Source: Herbaspirillum robiniae (GTDB taxonomy: Bacteria; Pseudomonadota; Gammaproteobacteria; Burkholderiales; Burkholderiaceae_D). From it: a DNA stretch of 64,000 nucleotides. This document shows, piece after piece, positions 1-9,583 of this stretch; position 1 is the stretch's first letter; the number at the start of each line of letters is the position of its first letter. The stretch spans positions 186,001-250,000 of the forward strand of contig NZ_NJGU01000001.1 in the NCBI RefSeq assembly GCF_002213415.1, given 5' to 3'. The position numbers were made by a program, and so were the translations under genes. A model generated the notes under the pieces. That model made no database searches, had not been told where the DNA came from, and was given only the letters and a program-made list of their open reading frames with translations.

Positions 1-1220
1 CGCTGGCCGAGCAGGCCGATCTGAAGACGCGCTGGGAGCAGGAGCGCGGCCTGAACGAGAAGATTCAGCAGGCCCGCGCCGCGCTGGAAGACGCCAACCA
101 GAAAGGCAATGCGGGCAGTGAGGCCGACGCCGCCCGCGCCGGGCTGAAGCAGTTGCTGGACGAATTGAAGGCCCACCAGGGCGAAACCCCGATGGTGCCG
201 GTGCAGGTCGACGGCCACGTGGTGGCCGAGATCGTGGCCGGCTGGACCGGCATCCCGCTGGGCAAGATGGTCAAGGACGAGATCAAGACCGTGCTGGGCC
301 TGGATGCGCTGTTGAAGGAGCGCGTGCTGGGCCAGCCGCAGGCCACCGCCGCGGTGGCGCAGCGGGTGCGCACCTCGCGCGCCAACCTGGACGATCCGGG
401 CAAGCCCAAGGGCGTGTTCCTGTTCGTCGGCCCGTCCGGCGTGGGCAAGACCGAGACCGCGCTGGCCCTGGCCGACGTGCTCTATGGCGGCGAGCGCAAG
501 CTGATCACCATCAACATGAGCGAATACCAGGAGGCGCACACCGTCTCGGGCCTGAAGGGCTCGCCGCCGGGTTACGTGGGCTATGGCGAGGGCGGCGTGC
601 TGACCGAGGCGGTGCGCCGCAATCCCTACAGCGTGGTGCTGCTGGACGAGGTCGAGAAGGCCCATCCGGACGTGCTGGAGCTGTTCTTCCAGGTCTTCGA
701 CAAGGGCCTGATGGACGACGGTGAAGGGCGCGAGATCGATTTCCGCAACACCATCATCATCCTGACCAGCAACGTCGCCTCCTCGCAGATGATGCAGGCC
801 TGCCTGAACAAGAGCGCCAGGGAGCTGCCGTCGCCCGACGAGCTCGACGCGCTGATCCGCCCGCAACTGGTGAAGGCCTTCAAGCCGGCTTTCCTCGGCC
901 GCCTGAAAGTCATCCCGTATTACCCGATCGCCGATGAGGTGCTGGAGCAGATCATCAAACTGAAGCTCTCGCGCATCGCCAGGCGCATCGCCGAGAACCA
1001 CAAGGCCGAGTTCAGTTACGACAAGGCCCTGGTGGAGGCGGTGCTGGCGCGCTGCACCGAGGTCGACTCGGGCGCGCGCAACGTCGACAACATCCTCAAC
1101 GGCAGCCTCTTGCCGGAGATCGCCGAGAGCGTGCTGGCGCGCATGGCCGAGGGCCAGGGCATCAGCCGCATCAAGGTGTCGGCCGGCAAGAAGGGCGACT
1201 TCAAATACACCATCCAGTGA
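1..1220 (+). CDS. tssH: T6SS ATPase ClpV (TssH), C-terminal part
   Basis: This is the 3' portion of a ClpV-type AAA+ ATPase that disassembles contracted T6SS sheaths (TssB/TssC) in the cytoplasm. The reading frame is open from base 3, so the start lies left of the window. The first visible residues are Glu/Lys/Ala-rich and fit the end of the coiled-coil middle domain. The linker motif GWTGIPLGKM follows at about 240-270. The second AAA+ domain has Walker A GPSGVGKTE (about 430-456) and Walker B VVLLDEVEKAH (634-666), then the C-terminal ClpB D2-small domain. ClpV rather than ClpB is favoured because vgrG follows directly; the ClpV N-terminal sheath-binding region that would settle it is outside the window. 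Confidence 0.93.
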   Translation, partial: LAEQADLKTRWEQERGLNEKIQQARAALEDANQKGNAGSEADAARAGLKQLLDELKAHQGETPMVPVQVDGHVVAEIVAGWTGIPLGKMVKDEIKTVLGLDALLKERVLGQPQATAAVAQRVRTSRANLDDPGKPKGVFLFVGPSGVGKTETALALADVLYGGERKLITINMSEYQEAHTVSGLKGSPPGYVGYGEGGVLTEAVRRNPYSVVLLDEVEKAHPDVLELFFQVFDKGLMDDGEGREIDFRNTIIILTSNVASSQMMQACLNKSARELPSPDELDALIRPQLVKAFKPAFLGRLKVIPYYPIADEVLEQIIKLKLSRIARRIAENHKAEFSYDKALVEAVLARCTEVDSGARNVDNILNGSLLPEIAESVLARMAEGQGISRIKVSAGKKGDFKYTIQ

Positions 1221-1236
1221 GCAAGCGAGTGAAGCC

Positions 1237-1308
1237 ATGACGCGCGCAGACGCCATCTCCAGATCGATCAAACTCCGGCTCACGGCCGCGGGGAAGGGCG
1301 CGCCATGA
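1237..1308 (+). other. Possible short leader ORF overlapping vgrG start
   Basis: An ATG at 1237 opens a 23-codon frame whose TGA (1306-1308) overlaps the vgrG ATG at 1305 in the ATGA arrangement typical of translational coupling. The peptide begins MTRADAISRSIKLRL and is basic. It has only a weak ribosome binding site (GAGTGAAG). It may be chance; there is no recognisable family. Confidence 0.2.
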
Positions 1309-4133
1309 TCGCCTCGGCCATCGCCGCGCTGTTTGGCGCGTGGAACCAGTCGACCCGCGTGATGCGCCTTTACACCACGCTGGACAAGGACTACGGCCCC
1401 GACGCCCTGATCGCCGAAAAACTGCAGGCGGTCGAAGGCGTGAGCCCGGCGCAGGAGGGCGGCGCCATCGACCAGGCCATCGCCGGCTACCGCGTGCAAC
1501 TGTCGTGCCTGAGCCTGAATGCCGACATCTCGCTGCGCAAGCTGCTGGGCCAGCCGGTGCTGCTGGAACTGGACACCGACGGCGCCGCGCGCGCCTTCCA
1601 CGGCTACGTCACCGGCTGCCGCATGGAAGGCGCCAACGGCGGCATGGCGCGCTACCAGCTGACCATCGAACCCTGGCTGTCCTTCCTGCGCCACCGCCGC
1701 GACAGCGCGGTGTACCAGGACATGACGGCGCCGGCCATCGTCGAGGCGGTGTTTCGCGACTACCAGGGCCAAGGCAAGCTGCAGCCGGCCTGGCGCCTGG
1801 ACCTGCAGGACGCCTCGCTCTACGCCAAGCGCAGCCTGGCCACGCAATACCAGGAGAGCGACCTGGCCTTCGTCACCCGCCTCCTGGCCGAGGAGGGATT
1901 GTTCTACTACGTCGAGCACAGCGGCGACAGCGCCAGCGAAAGCCTGGGCGCGCACACGGTGGTGATCGCCGACCACAACGGCAGCTTCAAGCCCAACGCG
2001 CGCGCCAGCGTGGCTTTCTCGCAGGTCGGCGCGATGATCGCGCAGGACAACATCGACCGCTGGCGCAGCGTGCGCCGCTGGCAGACCAACGCGGTCGAGA
2101 TCCTGACATGGGATTACCGCCAGGCCGCCGTGCGTGAGGCCGCCAGCGCCAGCGCCAGCGCCAGCGCCGGCGAACATGGCAGTGACCGGCTGGTGCTGGC
2201 CAGCCGCGACGCCCCCGGCGTCTACGCCAACGAGAACCGCGCCCAGGCCGAGCGCCAGGCGGCCAACCAGATGCAGGCCATCGAGGCGCGCAACAAGGTT
2301 TTCACCGGCGCCGGCACGGTGCGCAGCTTCGTGCCCGGCACCACCTTCACGCTGACCGGCCACAGCGACCACATCGGCGGCGAGGACGACAACTTCGTCC
2401 TGCTGCGCGTGGTGCACCAGGCCCACAACAACCTGAATGCCTACCTCAAGGCCGAAGCCGGCAAGTTGCTGGGCGAAGCCGCGCTGGACGACGACGGCTG
2501 GAAGGGCAGCCTGGTCGACGCCGCGTTGCAACCGGCGCGCGGCGATGCGCGCCCGGTCTATCGCAATCGTTTCGAGGCGATCCGCAGCAAGGTTCCCTAT
2601 CGCGCGCTGCTGGTGGACGAGGAGGGCGGCAGGCTTTATCCCAAGCCGGCCGCCAGCGGCCAGCAGAGCGCCGTGGTGGTGGGCGCGAACGGCCAGCCGG
2701 TGCACACCGACCGCGACAACCGTATTCGCGTGCAATTCCACTGGCAGCGCGGTGAGCGCAGCCACAGCGGTTTGAGCGCGCCCAGCCCGGACGGCCACGC
2801 CGGCGCGCCCGCCAACGAGCAGGCCGGCACCTGGGTGCGGGTACTGGCCGGCATGGCGCCCACCGCCGGCGCCAACTGGGGCGGCCAGGCGGTGCCGCGG
2901 GTGGGGCAGGAGGTGCTGGTCGATTTTATCGAGGGCGACATCGACCGCCCGGTGGTGATCGGCACGCTCTACAACGGCAAAGGTCAAGACAACGCGCAAG
3001 GCAACCAGGCCGGCCAGGGCGCGGGTGCTGCCACCGGCAACGCGCCGGCGTGGTTCCCGGGCGACGCCGGCGCGCATAACCATGCCGCCGTGCTCTCGGG
3101 CATCAAGACCCAGGCCATGGGCGCCAGCCAGAGCGGCGGCGGCGCCTACAACCAGCTGGTGTTCGACGACACGCCGGGGCAATCGCGCGCCTCGCTGCAC
3201 CAGCACGCCGACGCCCACGACGGCGCCAGCGAACTGAACCTGGGCGTGCTGCGCCAGCAGACCGACAACCAGCGCCTGGCCGCCACCGGCCAGGGCTTTG
3301 AGCTGAAGACCCAATACAGCGCCGCGCTGCGCGCCGGCCAGGGCCTGCTGGTGTCGACCGAGAAGGATGCCGGCGCCCAGCTGGCGATGAACCAGGGCCT
3401 GACGCAATTGTCCGACAGCGCCGGGAAGCAGCAGCAGCTGGCCGAGACCGCGCAGAAGCACAACGCGAAATTTGACGGCGAAGTCGATGCCGCCAAGCTG
3501 CCCGCGGTGGAAGCCATGGCCGACTCCATCGAAGTGCTCAAGGCTACCGGCAGCGCCTCGGCCGGCAACGGCGCCGAAGGCGGTTCTTCCACTACGGCCT
3601 TCAGCGCGCCGCAGCTGCAGCTCTCCAGCCCGGCCGGCATCGCCGCCGCCACCCCGGCCAGCGCCATCGTCGCCGCCGGTGTGAGCAGCAGCGTGACGGC
3701 GGGCAAGGACATCAACCAGATCGCCCAGGGCAACCTGCACTACCTTGCCAAGTCCGGCATCAGCCTGTTCACCTATGGCAAAGCCGGCAACGCCGGCAAG
3801 CCCAACCAGGAAACCGGCATGGCCCTGCACGCGGCAGCCGGCAAGGTGAGCCTGCAAAGCCAGGCCGGCCAGACCTTGCTGACGGCAGCCAAGCTGCTGA
3901 CCGTGGCCAGCGTGGGCAAGGACGTGAACATCGCCGGCAAGCAGCACGTGCAGCTCACCGCGCAGGGCGCGTGGATCAAGCTCGAAGGCGGCAACATCGA
4001 GGTGCACGGGCCGGGGGCGATGGAGTTCAAGGCCAGCGCCAAGGAGCTGACCGGGCCACAGAGTTCAAGCACCAGCGCCAGCTTGCCGCAACCCGGCCCG
4101 TTGGCCGATTGCGAATACAAGACCAGCGCCTGA
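1305..4133 (+). CDS. vgrG: T6SS spike protein VgrG (copy 1)
   Basis: VgrG trimers form the puncturing spike at the tip of the Hcp tube and carry effectors. The 942-residue product has the gp27-like N-terminal domain (about residues 20-400) and the gp5 OB-fold with the typical strands VRVQFHWQRG (about 472) and VIGTLYNGKG (about 552). A DUF2345 beta-helix-like C-terminal region runs from about 600 to 920. A small Ala-Ser repeat near residue 282 comes from a repeated gccagc hexamer (2145-2170). The start is supported by GGGAAGGG seven bases upstream. The gene lies between clpV and a DUF4123 adaptor and a VasX-type effector, so it most likely carries that effector. No extra catalytic domain is obvious at its C-terminus. 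Confidence 0.95.
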   Translation: MIASAIAALFGAWNQSTRVMRLYTTLDKDYGPDALIAEKLQAVEGVSPAQEGGAIDQAIAGYRVQLSCLSLNADISLRKLLGQPVLLELDTDGAARAFHGYVTGCRMEGANGGMARYQLTIEPWLSFLRHRRDSAVYQDMTAPAIVEAVFRDYQGQGKLQPAWRLDLQDASLYAKRSLATQYQESDLAFVTRLLAEEGLFYYVEHSGDSASESLGAHTVVIADHNGSFKPNARASVAFSQVGAMIAQDNIDRWRSVRRWQTNAVEILTWDYRQAAVREAASASASASAGEHGSDRLVLASRDAPGVYANENRAQAERQAANQMQAIEARNKVFTGAGTVRSFVPGTTFTLTGHSDHIGGEDDNFVLLRVVHQAHNNLNAYLKAEAGKLLGEAALDDDGWKGSLVDAALQPARGDARPVYRNRFEAIRSKVPYRALLVDEEGGRLYPKPAASGQQSAVVVGANGQPVHTDRDNRIRVQFHWQRGERSHSGLSAPSPDGHAGAPANEQAGTWVRVLAGMAPTAGANWGGQAVPRVGQEVLVDFIEGDIDRPVVIGTLYNGKGQDNAQGNQAGQGAGAATGNAPAWFPGDAGAHNHAAVLSGIKTQAMGASQSGGGAYNQLVFDDTPGQSRASLHQHADAHDGASELNLGVLRQQTDNQRLAATGQGFELKTQYSAALRAGQGLLVSTEKDAGAQLAMNQGLTQLSDSAGKQQQLAETAQKHNAKFDGEVDAAKLPAVEAMADSIEVLKATGSASAGNGAEGGSSTTAFSAPQLQLSSPAGIAAATPASAIVAAGVSSSVTAGKDINQIAQGNLHYLAKSGISLFTYGKAGNAGKPNQETGMALHAAAGKVSLQSQAGQTLLTAAKLLTVASVGKDVNIAGKQHVQLTAQGAWIKLEGGNIEVHGPGAMEFKASAKELTGPQSSSTSASLPQPGPLADCEYKTSA

Positions 4134-4172
4134 GCGGCGCGACCCCTTTGACGACGGAAGCAGGATCGCATC

Positions 4173-5108
4173 ATGAGCCAATTGCAACTCAATGAACAAC
4201 TGCGCGCAGCCTTGTTCCAGCTGCGCGAAGTCAATCCGCGCAGCTACGTCTACCTGCTGCTGGACGGCAACCACCCCTGCGCCGAGGACGATGCGCTGCA
4301 CACCACGCGCCTGCCGGCGCGCGAGATCCCGGCCAGGCCGGTCACGGTGCCGCGCGCCGACTTCGCCCATGATCCGGCGATCTGCCCGGCGCTGGTCACG
4401 CTCTATTCACCGGGCGATCGCGGTTATCCGGACGAACTGTTGCTGGATCTGAGCATCGCCCACGCATGGCGGCGCCACGCCAGCGTCAACGGCAGCTATG
4501 TATGCGGCTGGCTGGTCTCGGAAAGCCCGATCGACCAGATCGCCGCCCACCTGGCCAAGGCCAGCGAGCTGTTCGACGTGCTGGGCGGTCGCCGGCGCGT
4601 GCTGGCGCTGTTCGAACCGCACCGGTTGTCGCTGGCGGCCGACGCCGGCCGTGACGGTTTCCTGCGTCGCTGGCTGGGCCCGGTCAGCCACTGGCTGTGG
4701 CTGGACCTGCACGGCCAGTTGCGCAGCCTGGCCACGCACGACCTGGCCGAACCCGCGCCCGGCAACGAGCACCTGGGCCAGCGCGAGTGGCAGGCGCAGC
4801 AGCGCGTGGCCGACGCCAGGATCGTGGCCATGGCCATGGCCGACACCCGACACATGCTGCCGGTGAAGCCGGAGACGGCCATCGACGCCGCCTTGCAGCG
4901 CGCCACGGCGCGTGGCCTGCGGCGCACCGAAGACCTGGTCTTCTGCGCGCTCAACGACTTCTCGATCGCGCCCGGCTGGGCCGCGCATCCGGCCGCCGCC
5001 CGCGCCATCGCGCAGGCACTGGAAGGCGAGCAGACCTTGAGCGAACTGATGTGCGGGCTGTCCGACGACACCCTGGAAGAAATCGCCGCGCAACGCGACG
5101 CCGGCTAA
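4173..5108 (+). CDS. DUF4123 T6SS adaptor/chaperone (Tap/TEC family)
   Basis: The 311-residue protein has the DUF4123 pattern: an N-terminal YVYLLLDGNH segment and the block LFEPHRLSLAADAGRDGFLRR-like in the middle. DUF4123 proteins load a cognate effector onto the VgrG tip and are not themselves delivered. The gene lies 39 bases after vgrG and 19 bases before the large effector gene, the standard order vgrG-tap-effector, so its client is almost certainly the 1075-residue protein that follows. The ATG at 4173 is preceded by AAGCAGGAT. No membrane segment or signal peptide is seen. Confidence 0.88.
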   Translation: MSQLQLNEQLRAALFQLREVNPRSYVYLLLDGNHPCAEDDALHTTRLPAREIPARPVTVPRADFAHDPAICPALVTLYSPGDRGYPDELLLDLSIAHAWRRHASVNGSYVCGWLVSESPIDQIAAHLAKASELFDVLGGRRRVLALFEPHRLSLAADAGRDGFLRRWLGPVSHWLWLDLHGQLRSLATHDLAEPAPGNEHLGQREWQAQQRVADARIVAMAMADTRHMLPVKPETAIDAALQRATARGLRRTEDLVFCALNDFSIAPGWAAHPAAARAIAQALEGEQTLSELMCGLSDDTLEEIAAQRDAG

Positions 5109-5127
5109 ACAGCATTCGGAGAATCAG

Positions 5128-8100
5128 ATGGGCACCGACGCCACCAAAGTCAAGCCGACCACCGGCGCCGCCACCCTGCGGGCCAACGCCGACAGCGCGC
5201 AGAAGTGCGCGCTCGGCGCCAACGGCCAATGCAGCTTCTGCCAGCGCACCGGCTATCCCATCCTGCCGCTGCGCTACGCGGTCAAGCCGGCCTACGTCAC
5301 CGCATTGGGCACCGATCCGCGCTCGTTGCCGCAGATGGAGAAGTTCGCCGCCCAGCAGCTCAAGGGCAACCGCTACACCCTGCGCGTGCTGCGCAAGGGT
5401 TACGTGCATGTCTATATGGGCGTGAAGGGGCACTGGCAGACCTACGCCGTGACCGAAGACGGTTACCTGCGCCTGCTGAAGAACCCCGACGATCCTGACG
5501 CCAAGGGCGATCGCCCGCTGACCGAGGCCTGCAAGCGCGACGGCCACAACATCCCGGCCAGCTTCATCAATATTCCCGAGAAGTACAAAAAGGTGTGGAT
5601 CGGTTTTTCCGACATCGCCTGGCGCAAGGAAGTGCGTGACGCCTTCGAGGCCAAGCCTGACGGCCGCATGCAGCAGGTGGATTGCACCGCGCTGGCGGCC
5701 GCGCCGGCGCAGCAGAAGAATGCGCTGGAGCTCAGCGCCAACTGCGCCGAGCTGCACAACCTCACCGAGGAATACGCCACCGACGATGGCGAATACAAGC
5801 AGCGCCTGACCTACACGGCCAAGGTGCTGTCGGCCGAGAAGACGGTGGAAGAGCGATTCCTGTGGGAGAGCCTGCACGGCAACTTCCCACGCGCCGGCCA
5901 GCTGGCCGCGCTGGGCAGCCATGCCAAGGCCTACGGCGACAAGACCGCCAAGCAGTTCGGCGCCGCGCGCAAGGTGGCTGCGCTGGCCCTGTTGGATCCG
6001 GTGGGCATGGTGCAGGAGCTCAACGCCTCGCGCCTGCACTTCATCCAGGCGCGCCAGAACTACACCGACAAGGTGCTGCGCCCGCTGGTGATCTCCAAGT
6101 CCATTCTCGGCCTGAAGGACTATTTCGAGAAGACCGCGCTAGCCGTGCGCACCATGGACGAGAAGAAGAAAAACCTGCCGGACGAGCAGACCGAGACGAT
6201 CGGCTATTCGGATCCGATGCTGGGCGTGGGCGGCACCAGCACGGTGACCACCACCCGCAAGGAACGCGCAAAGCAGGACGCTGACGCGGCCTGGGCCAAG
6301 ATCGCGGAGCGCTACAGCGAAACCAAGCGCAGCGCCTTCGACAAACGCTACCAGGACGCCATGAAGCTGTTCTACGAACAGATCGAGATGCAGGCGCAGG
6401 ACTGGTCGCTATGGGCCAAGGACAGCGCCTGGATCAAGCATTTCAAGGATTACCGCACCAGCTTCGGCAGCGACTACGCGGCGCTGGTGCAGGTGTTCGC
6501 GCCGACGCTGGCCGGCGGCGCCGGCGAGGACAAGTATTCCCAGGCCGTGTGGCAGACCTGGCTCAACGCCAAGGTGGACGATCCGAATGCGCCGGTCTGG
6601 CCGGCCCTGTTCGGCAACCGCAAGGAGATCATCGCCTACCTGGTACCGGCCGACGGCGAACTCAACAAGGGCGACAAACTTTACGATACCGCCAAGAACA
6701 TGGTGGCGTCGAAAGAGGGGGAGAAAGTAGAGGAGAAGATCAAGGAACTCATCGGCGAGGCCAAGAGTTCTCTGAACCAGGTGATGCTGGCCATTTCCGG
6801 ATCGGCCGGCCGCCTGGAAACCAGGATCAGCGCGCAGGCGGCGCTGATCGTGCATCGCGCTACCCAGGCCGCGCTGACGCTGTACAACGACGTCGAGCCG
6901 ATCTTCATCAAGGTGCAGATGACGGTGCGGGAGTACCAGCGTCTGCTCTCCGAGCTGGCATTCCAGGCAGCCGGCAAGGCCAGGAAGGAAGTCGGCTCGC
7001 TGGTGCTGGCCGGCGTGATGAGCATCAACAATCCCAAGGTACGCGATGCCGTGATCGAGGTCACCCTGTGGACCTTCGAGAAGGCGTCCACCGTCAAGGC
7101 GATGCTGGAGAAGTCGATGAAGGACGGGGCCGCCGCCGTGCGCGGCGCCATGCGCTCGGTGGCGGTATCGAGCGTCATCATCAGCCATACCGTGGTCCAG
7201 GAACTGGGCGGCCTGGGACGCCGGATGGAAATGAGCATGAAGCAGGCCACCGATTTCACCCGTGACATCCTGGGCAAGGGGATGCGCATCGGCGGCCAGA
7301 TGCAGGAGCCCTTGCTGGCCGGCGGCGCCATCATCTTCCAGGCGTGGGCCTTCAAGAGTTCGCTCAAGGATGTGAAGGAGAAGCTGGGCGCGGATGGAGA
7401 CGAGGCGCAGTTGTCGCTGATCTCGGCAGGCGTTGGCGTGCTGGCGGCCACCACCGAGTTGACGGGCGCGGTGTTCAAGATAGCCGGCCAGAAGATAGTC
7501 GGTGAGCGCCTGCTGTTGGGGGCGGGCTTGCTGGGGGCGATATCGGGGATCATCGATGCCGTGCAGGCTTACTACTCCTCCAAGCGGGCCGGATCGCATG
7601 GCGACAAGACCGCCAGCGATTATTATTTCGTGGCCTCCATGTTGTTTGTCGGCTCGGCCCTGGCCAGCGGTACGGCTGCGATCATCGGCACCAGCGCCTT
7701 GTTCGGCCCGCTGGGCGTCGCGCTGGTGTTGGTGGGGCTGGGGATAGCCGCCATGTGGTACGCCATGAATGCGGAATCGTCCCAGGCCGAGATGTGGGCC
7801 GACCGCTGCTATTTCGGCGTGAACCGCAACGCAAAGGGCATCTGGACCGATGCGCAGATGGCCGATGAAATGGCGGAACTGAACTCCATCATCGCCGGGC
7901 TCAGGATCGAACTCGGCACGCGCAGCCTTGCCACGCGGGTAGCGGGCGCGGGTCTGGACTTTGACGGGCATCTCTCCGACAATGTGCGCCTCAAGATAAG
8001 CTTTGGCATGTTCGACAAGGAGAACTCCGCCTACGAATGGGAGTGGTATGCGAAGCACAAGAAGAACGGCAACGTTCTGCTTTACAAGGGCAACTACGGA

Positions 8101-8355
8101 AAAGCCCCATGGTCGCTTGCGCCCACCGCCACCAAGGCATTGAGGAAATCCGACATCGCCGAATGGCCGACCGTCGATCCGTATACGCCGACCTTCGTCT
8201 TCGATGAAAAGGGCAACACGGCGGCGGCGGTCCAGCAGGCGTACGCGAACATCGATTCGAGCGAATTCGAGGAGACCAGCCTGAAGGTCAACTACTGGCC
8301 GGACAGCAGCGATACATCGTGCCTCACTGGTACGGTGGTCAATGAGGAGCTTTGA
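5128..8355 (+). CDS. VasX / BTH_I2691-type pore-forming T6SS effector
   Basis: This 1075-residue protein starts with the VasX-like N-terminal region: a cysteine cluster (Cys27, Cys35, Cys38) followed by QRTGYPILPLRYAV, a signature of the BTH_I2691/VasX effector family. A long, mostly helical middle region follows. Hydrophobic stretches then cluster between about residues 728 and 875, ending GPLGVALVLVGLGIAAMWYAM. A soluble tail of roughly 190 residues completes it. VasX-type effectors are colicin-like toxins that permeabilise the inner membrane of the target cell from the periplasm. The AAGAATCAGATG start context (AGA-GAATC) is acceptable. The stop overlaps the ATG of the next gene by one base, which ties the effector to the following membrane protein as effector-immunity pair. 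Target and lipid specificity cannot be read from the sequence. Confidence 0.87.
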   Translation: MGTDATKVKPTTGAATLRANADSAQKCALGANGQCSFCQRTGYPILPLRYAVKPAYVTALGTDPRSLPQMEKFAAQQLKGNRYTLRVLRKGYVHVYMGVKGHWQTYAVTEDGYLRLLKNPDDPDAKGDRPLTEACKRDGHNIPASFINIPEKYKKVWIGFSDIAWRKEVRDAFEAKPDGRMQQVDCTALAAAPAQQKNALELSANCAELHNLTEEYATDDGEYKQRLTYTAKVLSAEKTVEERFLWESLHGNFPRAGQLAALGSHAKAYGDKTAKQFGAARKVAALALLDPVGMVQELNASRLHFIQARQNYTDKVLRPLVISKSILGLKDYFEKTALAVRTMDEKKKNLPDEQTETIGYSDPMLGVGGTSTVTTTRKERAKQDADAAWAKIAERYSETKRSAFDKRYQDAMKLFYEQIEMQAQDWSLWAKDSAWIKHFKDYRTSFGSDYAALVQVFAPTLAGGAGEDKYSQAVWQTWLNAKVDDPNAPVWPALFGNRKEIIAYLVPADGELNKGDKLYDTAKNMVASKEGEKVEEKIKELIGEAKSSLNQVMLAISGSAGRLETRISAQAALIVHRATQAALTLYNDVEPIFIKVQMTVREYQRLLSELAFQAAGKARKEVGSLVLAGVMSINNPKVRDAVIEVTLWTFEKASTVKAMLEKSMKDGAAAVRGAMRSVAVSSVIISHTVVQELGGLGRRMEMSMKQATDFTRDILGKGMRIGGQMQEPLLAGGAIIFQAWAFKSSLKDVKEKLGADGDEAQLSLISAGVGVLAATTELTGAVFKIAGQKIVGERLLLGAGLLGAISGIIDAVQAYYSSKRAGSHGDKTASDYYFVASMLFVGSALASGTAAIIGTSALFGPLGVALVLVGLGIAAMWYAMNAESSQAEMWADRCYFGVNRNAKGIWTDAQMADEMAELNSIIAGLRIELGTRSLATRVAGAGLDFDGHLSDNVRLKISFGMFDKENSAYEWEWYAKHKKNGNVLLYKGNYGKAPWSLAPTATKALRKSDIAEWPTVDPYTPTFVFDEKGNTAAAVQQAYANIDSSEFEETSLKVNYWPDSSDTSCLTGTVVNEEL

Positions 8356-9296
8356 TGGGCAGCAGCGGTTCACGTTTCAATGCACCAACCCCGTACTGGT
8401 TTGAAGACCTCCCGGTTCGCACCGCCAGGCTCGAGGAAAACCCGGATGCCGACCTTGTGCAGGATGTCATCGAGGTCGGCGAGAGCCATCTCGATATCTC
8501 CCGGACTTCGACCGTTTTGCGTGGCGGCCTGCTGTTTCTGGGCCTGCTGGTCTTGCTGATGCTTTGCTGGTTCGCGCCGCATACCCTGAACATCTTCCTG
8601 ACGCCGCCCCGGTCGGCGGTTGTCATCGGCATCCTGACCGTCCTCAACGTCTCGCTGGTTGGCTACAGCCTGTTCGTGATCTGGCTGGATTGCCATATCC
8701 CGCGCGACTTGCCGGTGCGGTTTGACCGTGGCGCCGGGAAATTGCATGTCTACGATTACAGCCTCAGCCTGAATCCCTTCGCCCGCCGCCGGGTCGAGGT
8801 GAAGCAATTCGATTGGTCCGATGTCGAGGCCGAGCTGACCAAGCAGGCGGGCTACAACGGCAAGGCCTACATGATCCGGTATGCGCTGGTGCTGGTGATC
8901 TGCAAGCCGGGAAGCAACGAGGTGCTCGATCGGGTTACGCTCAAGGGCAACGACATCACGATCAAGGGCTTGCAGGCAATGTGGTCCTATGTGCGTCGCT
9001 ACATGGCCGAAGGCCCGGCAAACCTGCCGCCCGTCCAGGCGCTCGCGCACGGCATCTCGCTGCGGCGCAGCCTGTTCACCTACATGCCTTATTTCGATCC
9101 GTCGGAGGAAGGCAGCCGCTATCGCAGCCGCATGCAGGCGATCGACGTCGTGCTGGTCTTCTTCATGATGTGGTTCTTCTGGTTGTGGCTGCCGATGGGG
9201 CTGTGCCATTACATCGCCATGCGCCTGGCGCCTGAACCGCGTTGGCCTGACGCGATGGCCGAGCGCGCCACCGTATCGCCCAGCGCCGCAAAATAA
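8355..9296 (+). CDS. DUF6708 membrane protein, probable immunity to the VasX-type effector
   Basis: The 313-residue protein has two hydrophobic segments near residues 55-100 and one near 265-290 (FFMMWFFWLWLPMGLC), with a soluble domain between them containing SLSLNPFARRR, AGYNGKAY and YMPYFDPSEEGS. This matches the family I know as DUF6708, which accompanies VasX-type effectors. The ATG at 8355 overlaps the effector stop (TGATG) and has GAGGAG at 8344-8349; a TTG at 8352 is a less likely start. An inner-membrane protein translationally coupled to a pore-forming toxin is inferred to be its immunity protein. A diverged paralogue follows at 9584-10522. Confidence 0.78.
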   Translation: MGSSGSRFNAPTPYWFEDLPVRTARLEENPDADLVQDVIEVGESHLDISRTSTVLRGGLLFLGLLVLLMLCWFAPHTLNIFLTPPRSAVVIGILTVLNVSLVGYSLFVIWLDCHIPRDLPVRFDRGAGKLHVYDYSLSLNPFARRRVEVKQFDWSDVEAELTKQAGYNGKAYMIRYALVLVICKPGSNEVLDRVTLKGNDITIKGLQAMWSYVRRYMAEGPANLPPVQALAHGISLRRSLFTYMPYFDPSEEGSRYRSRMQAIDVVLVFFMMWFFWLWLPMGLCHYIAMRLAPEPRWPDAMAERATVSPSAAK

Positions 9297-9398
9297 AACA
9301 GCCAGGGCAGAACATGCCTTGCACGGGCTTGTCCAACGCATCGAAAGAGCCCCGCCCTGGGGCTTCGGATCTGGATCACAAGACAATAAAACAGACCG

Positions 9399-9552
9399 CA
9401 ACGACAACGCGCCCTGCGGCGAAGACCTGTCCTTCACGGCCGACCTCGACGCCATCGCCGAGGCGCGCCGCTTCGACGATCCCACGCTGGACCAGGGCGA
9501 GTGGGTGACCGACATCAAGGAGGCCGACTGGCCCTTCGTCGAACAAAATTGC
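9399..9552 (+). pseudogene. Duplicated 5' fragment of tssA
   Basis: This 154-base stretch aligns without gaps to tssA positions 10791-10944. By eye there are about six mismatches, five of them synonymous, so the copy still reads DNAPCGEDLSFTADLDAI in frame. It starts at tssA codon 27 and breaks off after the codons for VEQxC. It has no start or stop of its own and no ribosome binding site, and is therefore a remnant. It separates the two DUF6708 genes and points to an insertion or recombination event at the tssA boundary. Confidence 0.93.
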
Positions 9553-9583
9553 AAGAAATGCAAATACATGATTGATATCGACG

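Noticed and set aside
9348-9364. Hairpin agcccc/ggggct after the first immunity gene
   Set aside because: Short stem with no T-run; not convincing as a terminator.
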